Assembly (NCBI GenBank): GCA_046726955.1
Contig: JBKPBQ010000266.1
Location: forward strand, 1-11,652
Source: CAVPGH01 sp046726955
GTDB lineage: Bacteria > Acidobacteriota > Vicinamibacteria > Fen-336
DNA length: 11,652 nucleotides
Direction of reading: 5' to 3'
Part shown: positions 1-6,502 of the stretch, piece after piece
Layout: the number at the start of each line of letters is the position of its first letter
Numbering within the stretch: the first letter of the stretch is position 1
Notes under the pieces: model-generated
Databases searched by the model: none
Told to the model about the DNA's origin: nothing
Seen by the model: the letters and a program-made list of their open reading frames with translations, nothing else
Made by a program: the position numbers and the translations under genes

Positions 1-114
1 AGGTCGCGCCGGGGCCGAAGGCGCGGGGGGCGCCGGTTCCTGTGAAGAAGCCAGCGTCGAGGCGAGACCGAGCACGGCGAGAGCGGGCAGGACGGCCACT
101 GTCATCTTCTTCAT
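1..114 (-). CDS. N-terminus of a secreted protein (partial, runs off left edge)
   Basis: The first 38 codons of a protein are visible, and the reading frame is open to the window edge. The start reads MKKMTVAVLPALAVLGLAS, a classic Sec signal peptide with a Lys pair and a hydrophobic core at about residues 5-21. A likely cleavage lies near ASS/QE (residues 22-25), followed by a Pro/Ala-rich mature start. The ATG directly abuts the TGA of the anti-sigma gene with zero spacing. GAGG, five bases upstream and inside that gene, serves as ribosome binding site. This makes it the third gene of the sigma/anti-sigma operon, exported and probably under the same control. Third genes in such operons are often periplasmic sensors or targets, but too little is visible to assign a family. 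The gene was found by reading the strand directly. Confidence 0.75.
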   Translation of the reverse strand, partial: MKKMTVAVLPALAVLGLASTLASSQEPAPPAPSAPARP

Positions 115-765
115 TCAGTCCTCGGACGGAGCCTCGTCGACCTCGAGGGGCGCGAGGCTCAAGGGAGGCAGGTAGAGCTCCTGCGGTGACGGGAGCGGGC
201 TCTGGGACACATCCGATTCGGTCGGGGCGCGAGCCTCGACGGCGCCACTGTCCACGAGCGCGGCAAACCGGACGATCAAGGTCTCCTGGCCCGATGGAAC
301 GATCGGCTCGGCGGGAGGAGCAGCGCGACGCCGCGGCCGGCGGGACGGAGCGGGAGTCGGATTGGACGGCGGCACGGAGGCCAGCATGACGGGCGCGCTC
401 GGCGCCGAGGCCCGCGGCGAGCGATCGGCGGAAGGAACCGAGGGTTGCGGCGGCGCCGCAAGACGCAGCGCGACCGGAGTGAGCGCGAGGGCGAGCGCCG
501 CGGCCGCCCAAAAGAGCTGCGGGGGCGACCAGCGAGGCGACGCGGGAGCGACGGCCAGGGCGCGCACCCGGGCGACGAAGGCGGGCGACGGGTGAGCGTC
601 GCGGACGCCGCCGAGGACGTCGTCGATCTCGGCGAGCAGGCGTCGCTCGGTTTCGAGGACGGCCGCGCACTCGGCGCAGACGCCAACGTGCTCGCCGAAG
701 GAGGGGGGGACGGAAGCACCCGCCGCGTGATCGCGCAGGAGGGACACCGACACGTGCGCGCTCAC
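115..765 (-). CDS. anti-sigma factor with zinc-finger (zf-HC2/ZAS-like) domain and one membrane segment
   Basis: A protein of 216 aa. The GTG start at 765 overlaps the TGA of the upstream sigma gene by 4 bases (GTGA), so a longer in-frame extension to 1275 is read-through of the sigma gene on another frame and is not used. The N-terminal cytoplasmic part holds H26-x3-C30-x2-C33, the zinc signature of ZAS-type anti-sigma domains that clamp ECF sigma factors. One hydrophobic segment at about residues 84-103 should cross the inner membrane. The remaining ~110 residues are Pro/Ser/Ala-rich with an Arg-rich patch and an acidic tail, and would be periplasmic. From the family, the protein should hold its partner sigma factor at the membrane until an envelope signal releases it. 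The signal is not deducible. Role assignment is strong; the C-terminal region is not recognised. Confidence 0.85.
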   Translation of the reverse strand: MSAHVSVSLLRDHAAGASVPPSFGEHVGVCAECAAVLETERRLLAEIDDVLGGVRDAHPSPAFVARVRALAVAPASPRWSPPQLFWAAAALALALTPVALRLAAPPQPSVPSADRSPRASAPSAPVMLASVPPSNPTPAPSRRPRRRAAPPAEPIVPSGQETLIVRFAALVDSGAVEARAPTESDVSQSPLPSPQELYLPPLSLAPLEVDEAPSED

Positions 766-1307
766 CGGAGCCTCTCCGCCAATGCGCGCCGGGCCAGGAA
801 GAGGCGCGACTTCACCGTTCCTTCGGGTAGCCCCAACAGCCCGGCGACCTCGCGGAGGTCGTGGCCCAGGAGCGAGGCGAGGACCACGACGATCCGGAGC
901 TTCTCGGGCAGCCGATCGACTTCGGCCCAGACGCGCTGCTGTCGCTCCCGCGCCGCCATCTCCGCCTCGGCGTCGCCGCCGGGGACCGGCGTCAGGACCT
1001 CGTACTTCTCGCGCCGGCGCTCGGCGCGCCGTCGGTCGAGGGCGCGCCGCCACGCGATGCGGGCCAGCCAGCCCCGCAAGCAATCGCGGTCGCGCAGCGT
1101 GTGGAAGCGCGACCAGGCCTGGGCGAGCGCCTCCTGGGCGACGTCCTCGGCGTCCTGGTGGTGGCGGAGGACCGCGAGCGCGACGCGGTAGGCCAGCGGG
1201 GCCGCCTCGACGAGCAAAGCCTCCCGCTCGCGCGCCGCCTCGGCTTCGGCCCGCGCGGGATCGTCGCTCACCCACGCGCCCGGCCAGCGGCCGGCCAGCT
1301 CATTCAT
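762..1307 (-). CDS. ECF (sigma-70 group 4) RNA polymerase sigma factor
   Basis: A protein of 181 aa from the ATG at 1307 (MNELAGRW). Region 2 is seen at about residues 35-95, with the acidic helix DAEDVAQEALAQAW (52-65) that binds core polymerase and the -10 element, followed by a basic helix. Region 4 covers about 133-181, with the helix-turn-helix LREVAGLLGLPEGTVKSRL that reads the -35. No extra domains are present, as usual for ECF factors. An in-frame ATG at 1361 would add 18 residues, but those codons have many A/T third bases, unlike the rest of the gene, so 1307 is preferred; a GTG at 1271 is also possible. The 4-bp overlap with the anti-sigma gene indicates translational coupling and a fixed 1:1 partner. 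Such factors usually activate their own promoter, which would lie in 1308-1404. Confidence 0.9.
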   Translation of the reverse strand: MNELAGRWPGAWVSDDPARAEAEAAREREALLVEAAPLAYRVALAVLRHHQDAEDVAQEALAQAWSRFHTLRDRDCLRGWLARIAWRRALDRRRAERRREKYEVLTPVPGGDAEAEMAARERQQRVWAEVDRLPEKLRIVVVLASLLGHDLREVAGLLGLPEGTVKSRLFLARRALAERLR

Positions 1308-1394
1308 GCCCGTCCACGGCAATTCGCGTCCACCGTGAGACTGACGCCGGCTGCGAGGCATCGGTTCAGTAGCGTCGCCCCGAAGCGGGGAAAG

Positions 1395-1419
1395 GGCAAG
1401 GCCCGGAGGTAAGCTTGCC
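1395..1419 (+). promoter_or_regulatory. ribosome binding site GGAGGT framed by a small inverted repeat
   Basis: GGAGGT at 1405-1410 lies 9 bases before the GTG at 1420 and fixes that start. It sits in a 14-nt loop (13 nt plus pairing edge) between GGCAAG (1395-1400) and CTTGCC (1414-1419), which are exact reverse complements. The six-pair stem could present or restrict the site. A second tiny hairpin, CCCCG/CGGGG with an AAG loop, lies at 1378-1390. The site itself is clear; a regulatory role of the stem is inference. Confidence 0.5.
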
Positions 1420-2139
1420 GTGATGACGGGCCGACTCGAGGAAGGCTTTCGCCACCGGTTCCGCCAGCTTCTCGCGCTCGTACGGCCGCGCCGGCTCGAG
1501 TTCGGGGTCGAGTTGCTGCTGTCGCGCGCCCGCGATCACAGCCGACGGCACGGTCTGCCCCTCGTCCAGTCCCTGGCCGACCGCTACGAGTTCACGCGGA
1601 AGCGCGTCGTCCGGCGCGTCGAGGTCACGGGCGCCTGCTCGGTCGCGATCCCGCCGTGGCGCCGATTCGAGAAAGGCCCGCCTCCGCGGTTCGTCGGCGA
1701 CCCGAGCCTCCTCGGCCTCCTGCGCTGGCTGCGCGCCGCGGGCTACGAGGCCCGGGAGAGCGGCACGGAGGCTGGCCTCGCGGCGGCGGTGGCGGATCCC
1801 GGCCTCGTCCTCCTCACGACGGACGCGGGGCTGCTCGACCGGCGCGTCGTGCGCGACGAGAAGGCGCTCGTCCTCTGGCTCCCCTCGACGCTCGGCCTCT
1901 CGGGACAACTGGCCATGGTCCTGCGGGACCTCGGCCTCCGGCCGCGGGACGCCCGATGCATGGCCTGCGGGGGAGCGCTCGTGCCCGCCCGCAAGGACGA
2001 CGTGCGGCCCCGCATCCCGCCGCGCACCGCGCTCTGGAAGGACGAGTACTTCCTCTGCGCCGACTGCGATCGGCTCTTCTGGCAGGGAACCCACTGGTCG
2101 CGCATCTCGACGGCGCTCGAGGCGGCGGCCGGCCCGTGA
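1420..2139 (+). CDS. Mut7-C RNase (PIN-like) domain protein with C-terminal zinc ribbon
   Basis: A protein of 239 aa starting at GTG 1420, with GGAGGT 9 bases upstream; ATG 1423 is an alternative. Residues about 90-235 fit the Mut7-C family: FVGDPSLLGLLRWLRAAGYE with Asp94, then LLTTDAGLL with Asp135 as candidate acidic metal ligands of the PIN-like fold. A zinc ribbon follows, with C180-x2-C183 and C213-x2-C216 and the characteristic LFWQGTHWSRI ending. Mut7-C proteins are predicted metal-dependent RNases, named for the C-terminus of the animal exonuclease Mut-7; their bacterial substrates are poorly known. The first ~88 residues are Arg-rich and do not look like the beta-grasp (ubiquitin-like) domain common in front of bacterial Mut7-C; I do not recognise them. 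The stop overlaps the next start by 4 bases (GTGA), so it is the first gene of a likely six-gene operon. Confidence 0.8.
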   Translation: MMTGRLEEGFRHRFRQLLALVRPRRLEFGVELLLSRARDHSRRHGLPLVQSLADRYEFTRKRVVRRVEVTGACSVAIPPWRRFEKGPPPRFVGDPSLLGLLRWLRAAGYEARESGTEAGLAAAVADPGLVLLTTDAGLLDRRVVRDEKALVLWLPSTLGLSGQLAMVLRDLGLRPRDARCMACGGALVPARKDDVRPRIPPRTALWKDEYFLCADCDRLFWQGTHWSRISTALEAAAGP

Positions 2140-3887
2140 GGCTGCGCGGCGCCGCCCTGAACCTCGGTCTCGCCCTGGCGGCCACCGTCCTCTTCCTCGC
2201 TGCGCTCGAGGGGGCCGCCCGGCTCTTCGAGCCCAAGCGCCCGCCACCTCCGCCGGTGGCCGATTACATCTGGGACTGGTCCGAGAAGATGCCCGGCCAG
2301 TTCTACACGATGAAGACCGAGGCGATGGGCTGGCCGCCGTGGGAGGAGTTCAACCGAGACGGCCTGCGCGACCGCACGCGGCCGGTGGAGAAGCCGGAAG
2401 GCTTCTGGCGGGTAGCGGTCCTCGGCGACAGCGTGACGCTGGGGGCGGAGATCCGCCCGTACGAGGCCTTCCCCCAGGTGATGGAGGCGCGCCTCGCCGC
2501 GGCGGGCCGCCGCGTCGAAGTCATGAATGTCGCGCTCTGGGGCTGGTCCACCCGCCAGGAGCGGATCGCCTGGGAGCGCATCGCGCGCCGCTACCGCCCC
2601 GACCAGGCGCTGCTCGCCGTCTGCCTCAACGACATCCCCGAGCTGCAGAACAACCTGACGCGGCCGCCGACGTGGCTCGCCCGCCTGCACGAGCACTCCG
2701 CCCTCGTGCGCCGCCTCGTCAACGCGGGCGGGCGCGAGATCGACAGCGTGGAGCGGCTGTTCGACGCGCCCGACTCGCCGCCGGTTCGCGAAGCGCTCGG
2801 GCGGTTCCTGGACGAGGTGAAGGCGCTGCGGATGGAGGTCGAGAAGGACGACGCGACGCTTGCGATCGTCGTCTTCCCGTTCCGGTTCCAGGTCGAAGCG
2901 GGCGCGCCGCGGCCCCTCGTCCAGGAGCGGATCGCGGACTACTGCCGGGCCGAGAAGCTGCGCTGCCTGGACCTCCTGCCCACGCTCTCGCGCGTGGGCC
3001 CGACGGCGTTCGTGGATTACGACCACCTGAGCCCATCCGGCGCCTCCCTCGTCGCGGACACGATCCTCGCGTCCGGTCTCCTTCCCGACGGCTACTCGGA
3101 CGCCGAGACCTTGCGCGCGGCAGGGGCGGTCGCGCCGTCGAAGCTGCTGACCGCCGGCGACGCGGAAGCGAGAGCGGCCGCGGCGTGGGCGCTGCGACGA
3201 GATGGGGACGACGCCGTTCGGCCGCTCGCCGAGCGGCTCCAGAAGGACGAGAGCGCACGCGTGCGCGCCGCCGCGGCGCGGTCGCTGGGCGCCCTCGGCA
3301 AGAAGGCGCGGGCCTCTGCGAGCGCGCTGGCGGGAGCGCTCGCCGACCCGAGCGAGACCGTACGCTACGAAGCCGCGCAGGCCTGGACGCGCGTGGGACC
3401 GGAGCCCGCCGACGTCCAAGCCCTGAGCGCCGCCCTCTCCCACCCCGATCCCTACGTCAGGGGCTTCGCCGCCTGGGCCCTCGGCAACCTCGAGGGCGCG
3501 GCCAGCGAGGCAGTGCCCGCCCTCGTGGCCGCACTCAATGAAGATGACACGGCGGCCGTGGTGGCGGCGGCCCTGGCCCGGATCGGGCCGGGCGCGGCCC
3601 AGGCAGTTCCCGCACTCGTGGCCTCGCTGAAGGACCCTGACGCGGGCCGGAGATGGCGATCCGCACGGGCGCTGGGACGCATCGGCCCCGCGGCCGCGGA
3701 GGCCGTGGGCGATCTGCAGGGCGCGCTCGCCGACCCGAACGAGGCCGTCCGCCTCCACGCCGCGCGGGCCCTGGGCCGAATCGGCGCGGCTGCACGTCCC
3801 GCGGCGGCGGCGCTCCAGCGCGCGACGGGAGATCCCGATCCCTCCGTTCGGCAGGAAGCCCGCGGAGCCCTCGAGCGGCTGCACTAA
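2136..3887 (+). CDS. membrane-anchored SGNH/GDSL hydrolase fused to HEAT repeats
   Basis: A protein of 583 aa from the GTG at 2136, which overlaps the preceding stop as GTGA. The open frame continues upstream only as a shadow of the Mut7-C gene. Residues 6-27 are hydrophobic and form an uncleaved anchor or signal. Residues ~90-320 are an SGNH esterase-like domain: VAVLGDSVT with nucleophile Ser99, Asn165-Asp166 (NDIPE, the block III Asn), and D294-Y-D-H297 (the DxxH of block V). All main catalytic elements are therefore present. From about residue 337 to the end there are seven to eight helical repeats of ~32-36 residues with the HEAT/PBS-lyase pattern (V-R-x-x-A-A-x-A-L-G-x-I/L-G). SGNH enzymes of this layout usually act on O-acyl groups of envelope glycans or lipids; HEAT arrays bind partners. 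The substrate is unknown. The fusion appears genuine, since no stop or frame change separates the parts. Confidence 0.85.
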   Translation: MRLRGAALNLGLALAATVLFLAALEGAARLFEPKRPPPPPVADYIWDWSEKMPGQFYTMKTEAMGWPPWEEFNRDGLRDRTRPVEKPEGFWRVAVLGDSVTLGAEIRPYEAFPQVMEARLAAAGRRVEVMNVALWGWSTRQERIAWERIARRYRPDQALLAVCLNDIPELQNNLTRPPTWLARLHEHSALVRRLVNAGGREIDSVERLFDAPDSPPVREALGRFLDEVKALRMEVEKDDATLAIVVFPFRFQVEAGAPRPLVQERIADYCRAEKLRCLDLLPTLSRVGPTAFVDYDHLSPSGASLVADTILASGLLPDGYSDAETLRAAGAVAPSKLLTAGDAEARAAAAWALRRDGDDAVRPLAERLQKDESARVRAAAARSLGALGKKARASASALAGALADPSETVRYEAAQAWTRVGPEPADVQALSAALSHPDPYVRGFAAWALGNLEGAASEAVPALVAALNEDDTAAVVAAALARIGPGAAQAVPALVASLKDPDAGRRWRSARALGRIGPAAAEAVGDLQGALADPNEAVRLHAARALGRIGAAARPAAAALQRATGDPDPSVRQEARGALERLH

Positions 3888-3900
3888 GGCCGGCGCGACT

Positions 3901-3906
3901 TAGAAT
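3901..3906 (+). promoter_or_regulatory. possible -10 element close to the thioesterase start
   Basis: TAGAAT at 3901-3906 matches five of six positions of the TATAAT consensus and stands out in this GC-rich DNA. It ends 10 bases before ATG 3917, so a transcript from it would be leaderless or nearly so. No convincing -35 is seen about 17 bases upstream. If used, the start would be 3917 rather than 3905, which overlaps the element. Confidence 0.25.
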
Positions 3907-4378
3907 GGCACGAGCGATGGCCGAGAGCGTCCAGGACCGCTACGCGCCGAGCAACCACTGCTTCGGCTGCGGGCCCGCGAATCCGAAGGGGCTGCGGCTC
4001 AAGAGCTACGAGACGGACGGCGACTTCGTCGCGCGCTTCCGGCCCGAGCCACATCACGAGGCGTTCGATGGCGTCCTGAACGGCGGCATCATCGGGACGC
4101 TCCTCGACTGCCACGGGAACTGGGCGGGGGCCATGCACCTGATGCGAAAGGCGGGGGCGGACCACCCGCCGTGCACGGTCACCTCGGAGTTCCACGTCAA
4201 GCTCCGGCGGCCGACCCCTACCGACGGCGAGGTCGAGCTCCACGCCCGCGTCATCGACTCCACCGCGGACCGGGCGACCGTCGAGGCCGAGCTGCACGCG
4301 CGGGGCAAGGTCACCGCAACCTGCCGCGGCGTATTCGTGGCCGTCAAGGAAGGCCATCCCGCCTTCCACCGCTGGTAG
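3905..4378 (+). CDS. PaaI-family hotdog-fold thioesterase
   Basis: A protein of 157 aa from ATG 3905, or 153 aa from ATG 3917; neither has a good ribosome binding site. The N-terminus carries the signature NHCFGCGPANPKGLRLK (C19-x2-C22), typical of one PaaI-like thioesterase subgroup. The hotdog helix reads VLNGGIIGTLLDCHGNWAG with Asp68 at the catalytic position; the His often seen before GG is Asn59 here. TSEFHVKLRRPTPTDGEV forms the following strands. Family members are cytoplasmic oligomers that hydrolyse acyl-CoA or similar thioesters; the acyl group cannot be told from sequence. The gene lies 17 to 29 bases after the SGNH-HEAT gene and 4 bases before the Nudix gene, so it is likely co-transcribed. 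An alternative promoter is discussed at 3901-3906. Confidence 0.88.
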   Translation: MARAMAESVQDRYAPSNHCFGCGPANPKGLRLKSYETDGDFVARFRPEPHHEAFDGVLNGGIIGTLLDCHGNWAGAMHLMRKAGADHPPCTVTSEFHVKLRRPTPTDGEVELHARVIDSTADRATVEAELHARGKVTATCRGVFVAVKEGHPAFHRW

Positions 4379-4382
4379 CGCG

Positions 4383-4898
4383 ATGGGCGAGCGCCCGCCC
4401 GCGTTCAGCGAGAAGGTGCCGGCCGGAGACAACCGTCCCCGGCTCGTCTGCGACGAGTGCGGCTTCATCCACTACGTCAACCCGAAGGTGGTCGTGGGCG
4501 CCGTCTGCACCTGGGAGGAGAAGATCCTGCTCTGCCGCCGCGCCATCGAGCCACGCCGCGGCTACTGGACGATGCCCGCGGGCTTCCTCGAGGAGAAGGA
4601 GACGGCCGAAGACGGGGCGCGACGCGAGGCCTGGGAGGAGGCGCGGGCGGAGATCGACATCGACGGCCTGCTGGGTGTCTACAGCGTCGCTCGCATCAGC
4701 CAGATCCACATCATCTATCGAGCGCGCCTGCGCACGCCCGACGTCGCCGCGGGCGAGGAGAGCCTGGAGGTCCGGCTCTTCGCCTGGGACGAGATCCCCT
4801 GGGACGACCTCGCGTTCCCGAGCGTCCACTGGTCGCTCCATCACTACCGGGAGGCGATCGGAAAGACCGAGTTCGCGACGCGCTCGAATCCCTTGTAA
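4383..4898 (+). CDS. Nudix hydrolase with N-terminal half zinc ribbon
   Basis: A protein of 171 aa. The Nudix box is complete apart from one position: G67-x5-E73-x7-R81-E82-A83-W84-E85-E86-A87-R88-A89, where R88 replaces the usual Gly. The Mg-binding Glu residues 82, 85 and 86 are intact. Before it, RLVCDECGFIHYVNPKVVVG matches the zinc-ribbon-to-Nudix junction of COG1051-type enzymes. Only the second Cys pair (C23, C26) is present; the first knuckle seen in many relatives is absent, and no upstream in-frame start restores it. Such enzymes cleave nucleoside diphosphate-linked compounds such as ADP-ribose, NAD(H)-like dinucleotides or nucleotide sugars; the substrate is not predictable here. 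ATG 4383 follows the thioesterase stop by 4 bases with no clear ribosome binding site, so re-initiation is likely. Confidence 0.9.
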   Translation: MGERPPAFSEKVPAGDNRPRLVCDECGFIHYVNPKVVVGAVCTWEEKILLCRRAIEPRRGYWTMPAGFLEEKETAEDGARREAWEEARAEIDIDGLLGVYSVARISQIHIIYRARLRTPDVAAGEESLEVRLFAWDEIPWDDLAFPSVHWSLHHYREAIGKTEFATRSNPL

Positions 4899-4907
4899 GG
4901 TGTCTTC

Positions 4908-5918
4908 ATGATCCTTTCCTTCCCCGTCGCCCATTCCGGGGACGAGCCGGAGGCTCGGCCCGCCGTCGCCCTTCCACCCGACGACTCCGAGCTTCTCGAC
5001 GCCTACTCGCGGGCGGTGACGCGCGCGGTGGACGCGGTCGCGCCCGCGGTCGTGAACGTCGAGGTGCGGCGCACGCGGGGGCGCGGACCCGGCGGCTCCG
5101 GCTCGGGCTTCGTCTTCACTCCCGACGGCTTCACCCTCACCAACAGCCACGTCGTGCAGGGAGCGCGGCAGGTCGAGGTGCGGCTGGCCGACGGCCAGGC
5201 CTGCGCCGCGGACGTGGTGGGCGACGATCCCGACACGGACCTCGCGGTCCTGCGCTTCGGCGCCCAGGGCCTCGTTCCCGTTCGCCTCGGCGACTCGCGC
5301 ACGCTTCGACCGGGCCAGCTCGTGGTCGCGATCGGCAATCCCTACGGCTTCCAGGCCTCGGTGACCGCCGGCGTCGTGAGCGCGCTCTCACGCTCGCTGC
5401 GCTCGCAGTCGGGGAGGCTCATGGACGACCTCATCCAGACCGACGCCGCGCTCAACCCCGGGAACTCCGGAGGCCCGCTCGTCTCCTCGCGGGGCGAAGT
5501 CGTGGGGGTGAACACCGCCGTCATCCGGCCCGCGCAGGGGATCTGCTTCGCGATCCCGATCCGCACGGCCGAGTTCGTGGCCGGACGTCTCATCAAGGAC
5601 GGGCGGATCCGGCGCGCCTGGCTGGGGATCGGCGGGCAGACGGTGCCGTTCTCACGCAACCAGGTCCGCTTCTACCGCCTCGCCGTGCCGAGCGGCGTCC
5701 TCGTGGTGTCGGTGGAGACGGGCTCTCCCGCGGCGGCGGCCGGCCTCGCGGAGGGCGACGTGATCGTCGGCCTCGCCGGCGAGCCGGTGGCCGACATCGA
5801 CGCCCTGCACCGTCTTCTCACCGACGGCCCGATCGGCCAGCGCGTCCCCCTGACGATCCTGCGCCGGGCGGAGAGGCGGGACGTCGAGATCCAGCCGAAA
5901 GAGAGCGCCCCGCGGTGA
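4908..5918 (+). CDS. HtrA/DegP-like trypsin-fold serine protease with one PDZ domain
   Basis: A protein of 336 aa from ATG 4908; AAGGTG at 4897-4902 overlaps the preceding stop and gives a good ribosome binding site. The catalytic triad is complete: His81 in LTNSHVV, Asp111 in DTDLAVL, Ser187 in NPGNSGGPL. The protease domain spans about 30-235 and one PDZ about 236-330 (WLGIGG ... SPAAAAGLAEGDVIVGLAG). Unlike most HtrA proteins it shows neither a signal peptide nor a transmembrane segment: the N-terminus MILSFPVAHSGDEPEARP is short and polar. As annotated it would be cytoplasmic, unless export is atypical. HtrA proteases degrade misfolded proteins and are steered by PDZ binding of C-termini. 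It sits 9 bases after the Nudix gene and overlaps the next gene by GTGA, so it belongs to the same operon. Confidence 0.92.
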   Translation: MILSFPVAHSGDEPEARPAVALPPDDSELLDAYSRAVTRAVDAVAPAVVNVEVRRTRGRGPGGSGSGFVFTPDGFTLTNSHVVQGARQVEVRLADGQACAADVVGDDPDTDLAVLRFGAQGLVPVRLGDSRTLRPGQLVVAIGNPYGFQASVTAGVVSALSRSLRSQSGRLMDDLIQTDAALNPGNSGGPLVSSRGEVVGVNTAVIRPAQGICFAIPIRTAEFVAGRLIKDGRIRRAWLGIGGQTVPFSRNQVRFYRLAVPSGVLVVSVETGSPAAAAGLAEGDVIVGLAGEPVADIDALHRLLTDGPIGQRVPLTILRRAERRDVEIQPKESAPR

Positions 5919-6325
5919 AGACGGCGGCGGCCGCGCTAGCGATCCTCGCGGTCACGAGCGTCCTGCTGTACCCGCTCTGCCATCAGGTGTTCCGCTGCGG
6001 CTGCGAGACGATGTGGGGCGGGGCGGGAGACCACTGCAACATCCACGCGAAGGAAGGCCCGCACTGCCCGTGGTGCGAGAGCCGCGCCCTGGGGAACCTC
6101 GGCTTCGTCCTGATCCTGGGCCTTCAGGCCGCGGCCTTCGCGTTCGTGCGATCGAAGAAGAAGCCGGTGGGCACGGCAACCCTCGCCGCCCTGGCCGCGC
6201 TGCCGCTCGCGGTCCTCGTCGCCGGCGGTGTTTCCTGGCTGGCCACCGACTACCCGCACTTCGTCGTCGAAGGAATGCGGGAGCGCATAGGCATCCCGCC
6301 CGGCCCCATCCGGACGGTGCGCTAG
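5915..6325 (+). CDS. uncharacterised small membrane protein with a Cys/His-rich loop
   Basis: A protein of 136 aa from the GTG at 5915, coupled to the protease gene by a GTGA overlap. Hydrophobic segments lie at about residues 4-21, 60-78 and 88-110. Between the first two is a dense cluster: C22-H23, C28-x-C30, H40-C41, H44, H50-C51-P-W-C54, giving six Cys and four His in 33 residues. A second set of segments is separated by the basic stretch RSKKKP (79-84). The cluster could bind metal or a cofactor, or be a redox centre (CPWC is a CxxC), and would sit at one membrane face, probably the outer one given the basic inner loop. I do not recognise a family. Codon third bases are strongly G/C throughout, which supports real coding. 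The stop at 6325 ends the plus-strand operon. Confidence 0.8.
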   Translation: MKTAAAALAILAVTSVLLYPLCHQVFRCGCETMWGGAGDHCNIHAKEGPHCPWCESRALGNLGFVLILGLQAAAFAFVRSKKKPVGTATLAALAALPLAVLVAGGVSWLATDYPHFVVEGMRERIGIPPGPIRTVR

Positions 6326-6338
6326 CGATTCCAGACGG

Positions 6339-6487
6339 GAAGTCGTGTGACGAAAGGCGCGCGCGCCTCGCGGTAGCGCGCGACTGTACGGTGAATGCCG
6401 ATGGCGAGCGCGGCGCCTGGGCGCCGGGCTCGCCCAGGCCGGAGCGCGCGAAGCGAGTGCCGCGCGCCTCCCTGCGGACACGACTTC
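6339..6487. repeat. 149-bp imperfect inverted-repeat element between convergent genes
   Basis: GAAGTCGTGT (6339-6348) and ACACGACTTC (6478-6487) are exact 10-bp reverse complements. Inside them the arms continue as an imperfect match of about 30 further bases: AGGCGCGCG, CTCGC and GCGCGC blocks occur in the same order on the left strand and on the reverse complement of the right. A 9-bp-stem hairpin lies between. The block holds no start-to-stop coding signal. It could be a miniature inverted-repeat element, a structured RNA, or a strong two-way terminator. Confidence 0.45.
6415..6439. terminator. hairpin, possible bidirectional terminator
   Basis: GCCTGGGCG (6415-6423) and CGCCCAGGC (6431-6439) pair perfectly around a 7-nt loop. 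It lies between the ends of two convergent transcription units (plus-strand operon ending at 6325, adenosine deaminase ending at 6503). There is no T-run on either side, so intrinsic termination is unproven. Confidence 0.4.
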
Positions 6488-6502
6488 AGTTGCGAGGTAC
6501 TG

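Noticed and set aside
1366..2247. Long minus-strand open frame of 293 codons opposite the Mut7-C gene
   Set aside because: Arg/Pro/Gly-rich composition typical of antisense frames in GC-rich DNA; no family motif, and the plus strand has clear domains.
1743..3884. 713-codon minus-strand open frame opposite the SGNH-HEAT gene
   Set aside because: Antisense shadow without start signal, domain or coding-like composition.
3137..3884. Repeated GCGCTGGG-type blocks as possible DNA repeats
   Set aside because: They encode the HEAT repeats and follow codon periodicity; not an independent repeat element.
6339..6348. GAAGTCGTGT resembling the 3' end of 16S rRNA (GAAGTCGTAACAAGG)
   Set aside because: The match stops after eight bases and no other rRNA sequence surrounds it.
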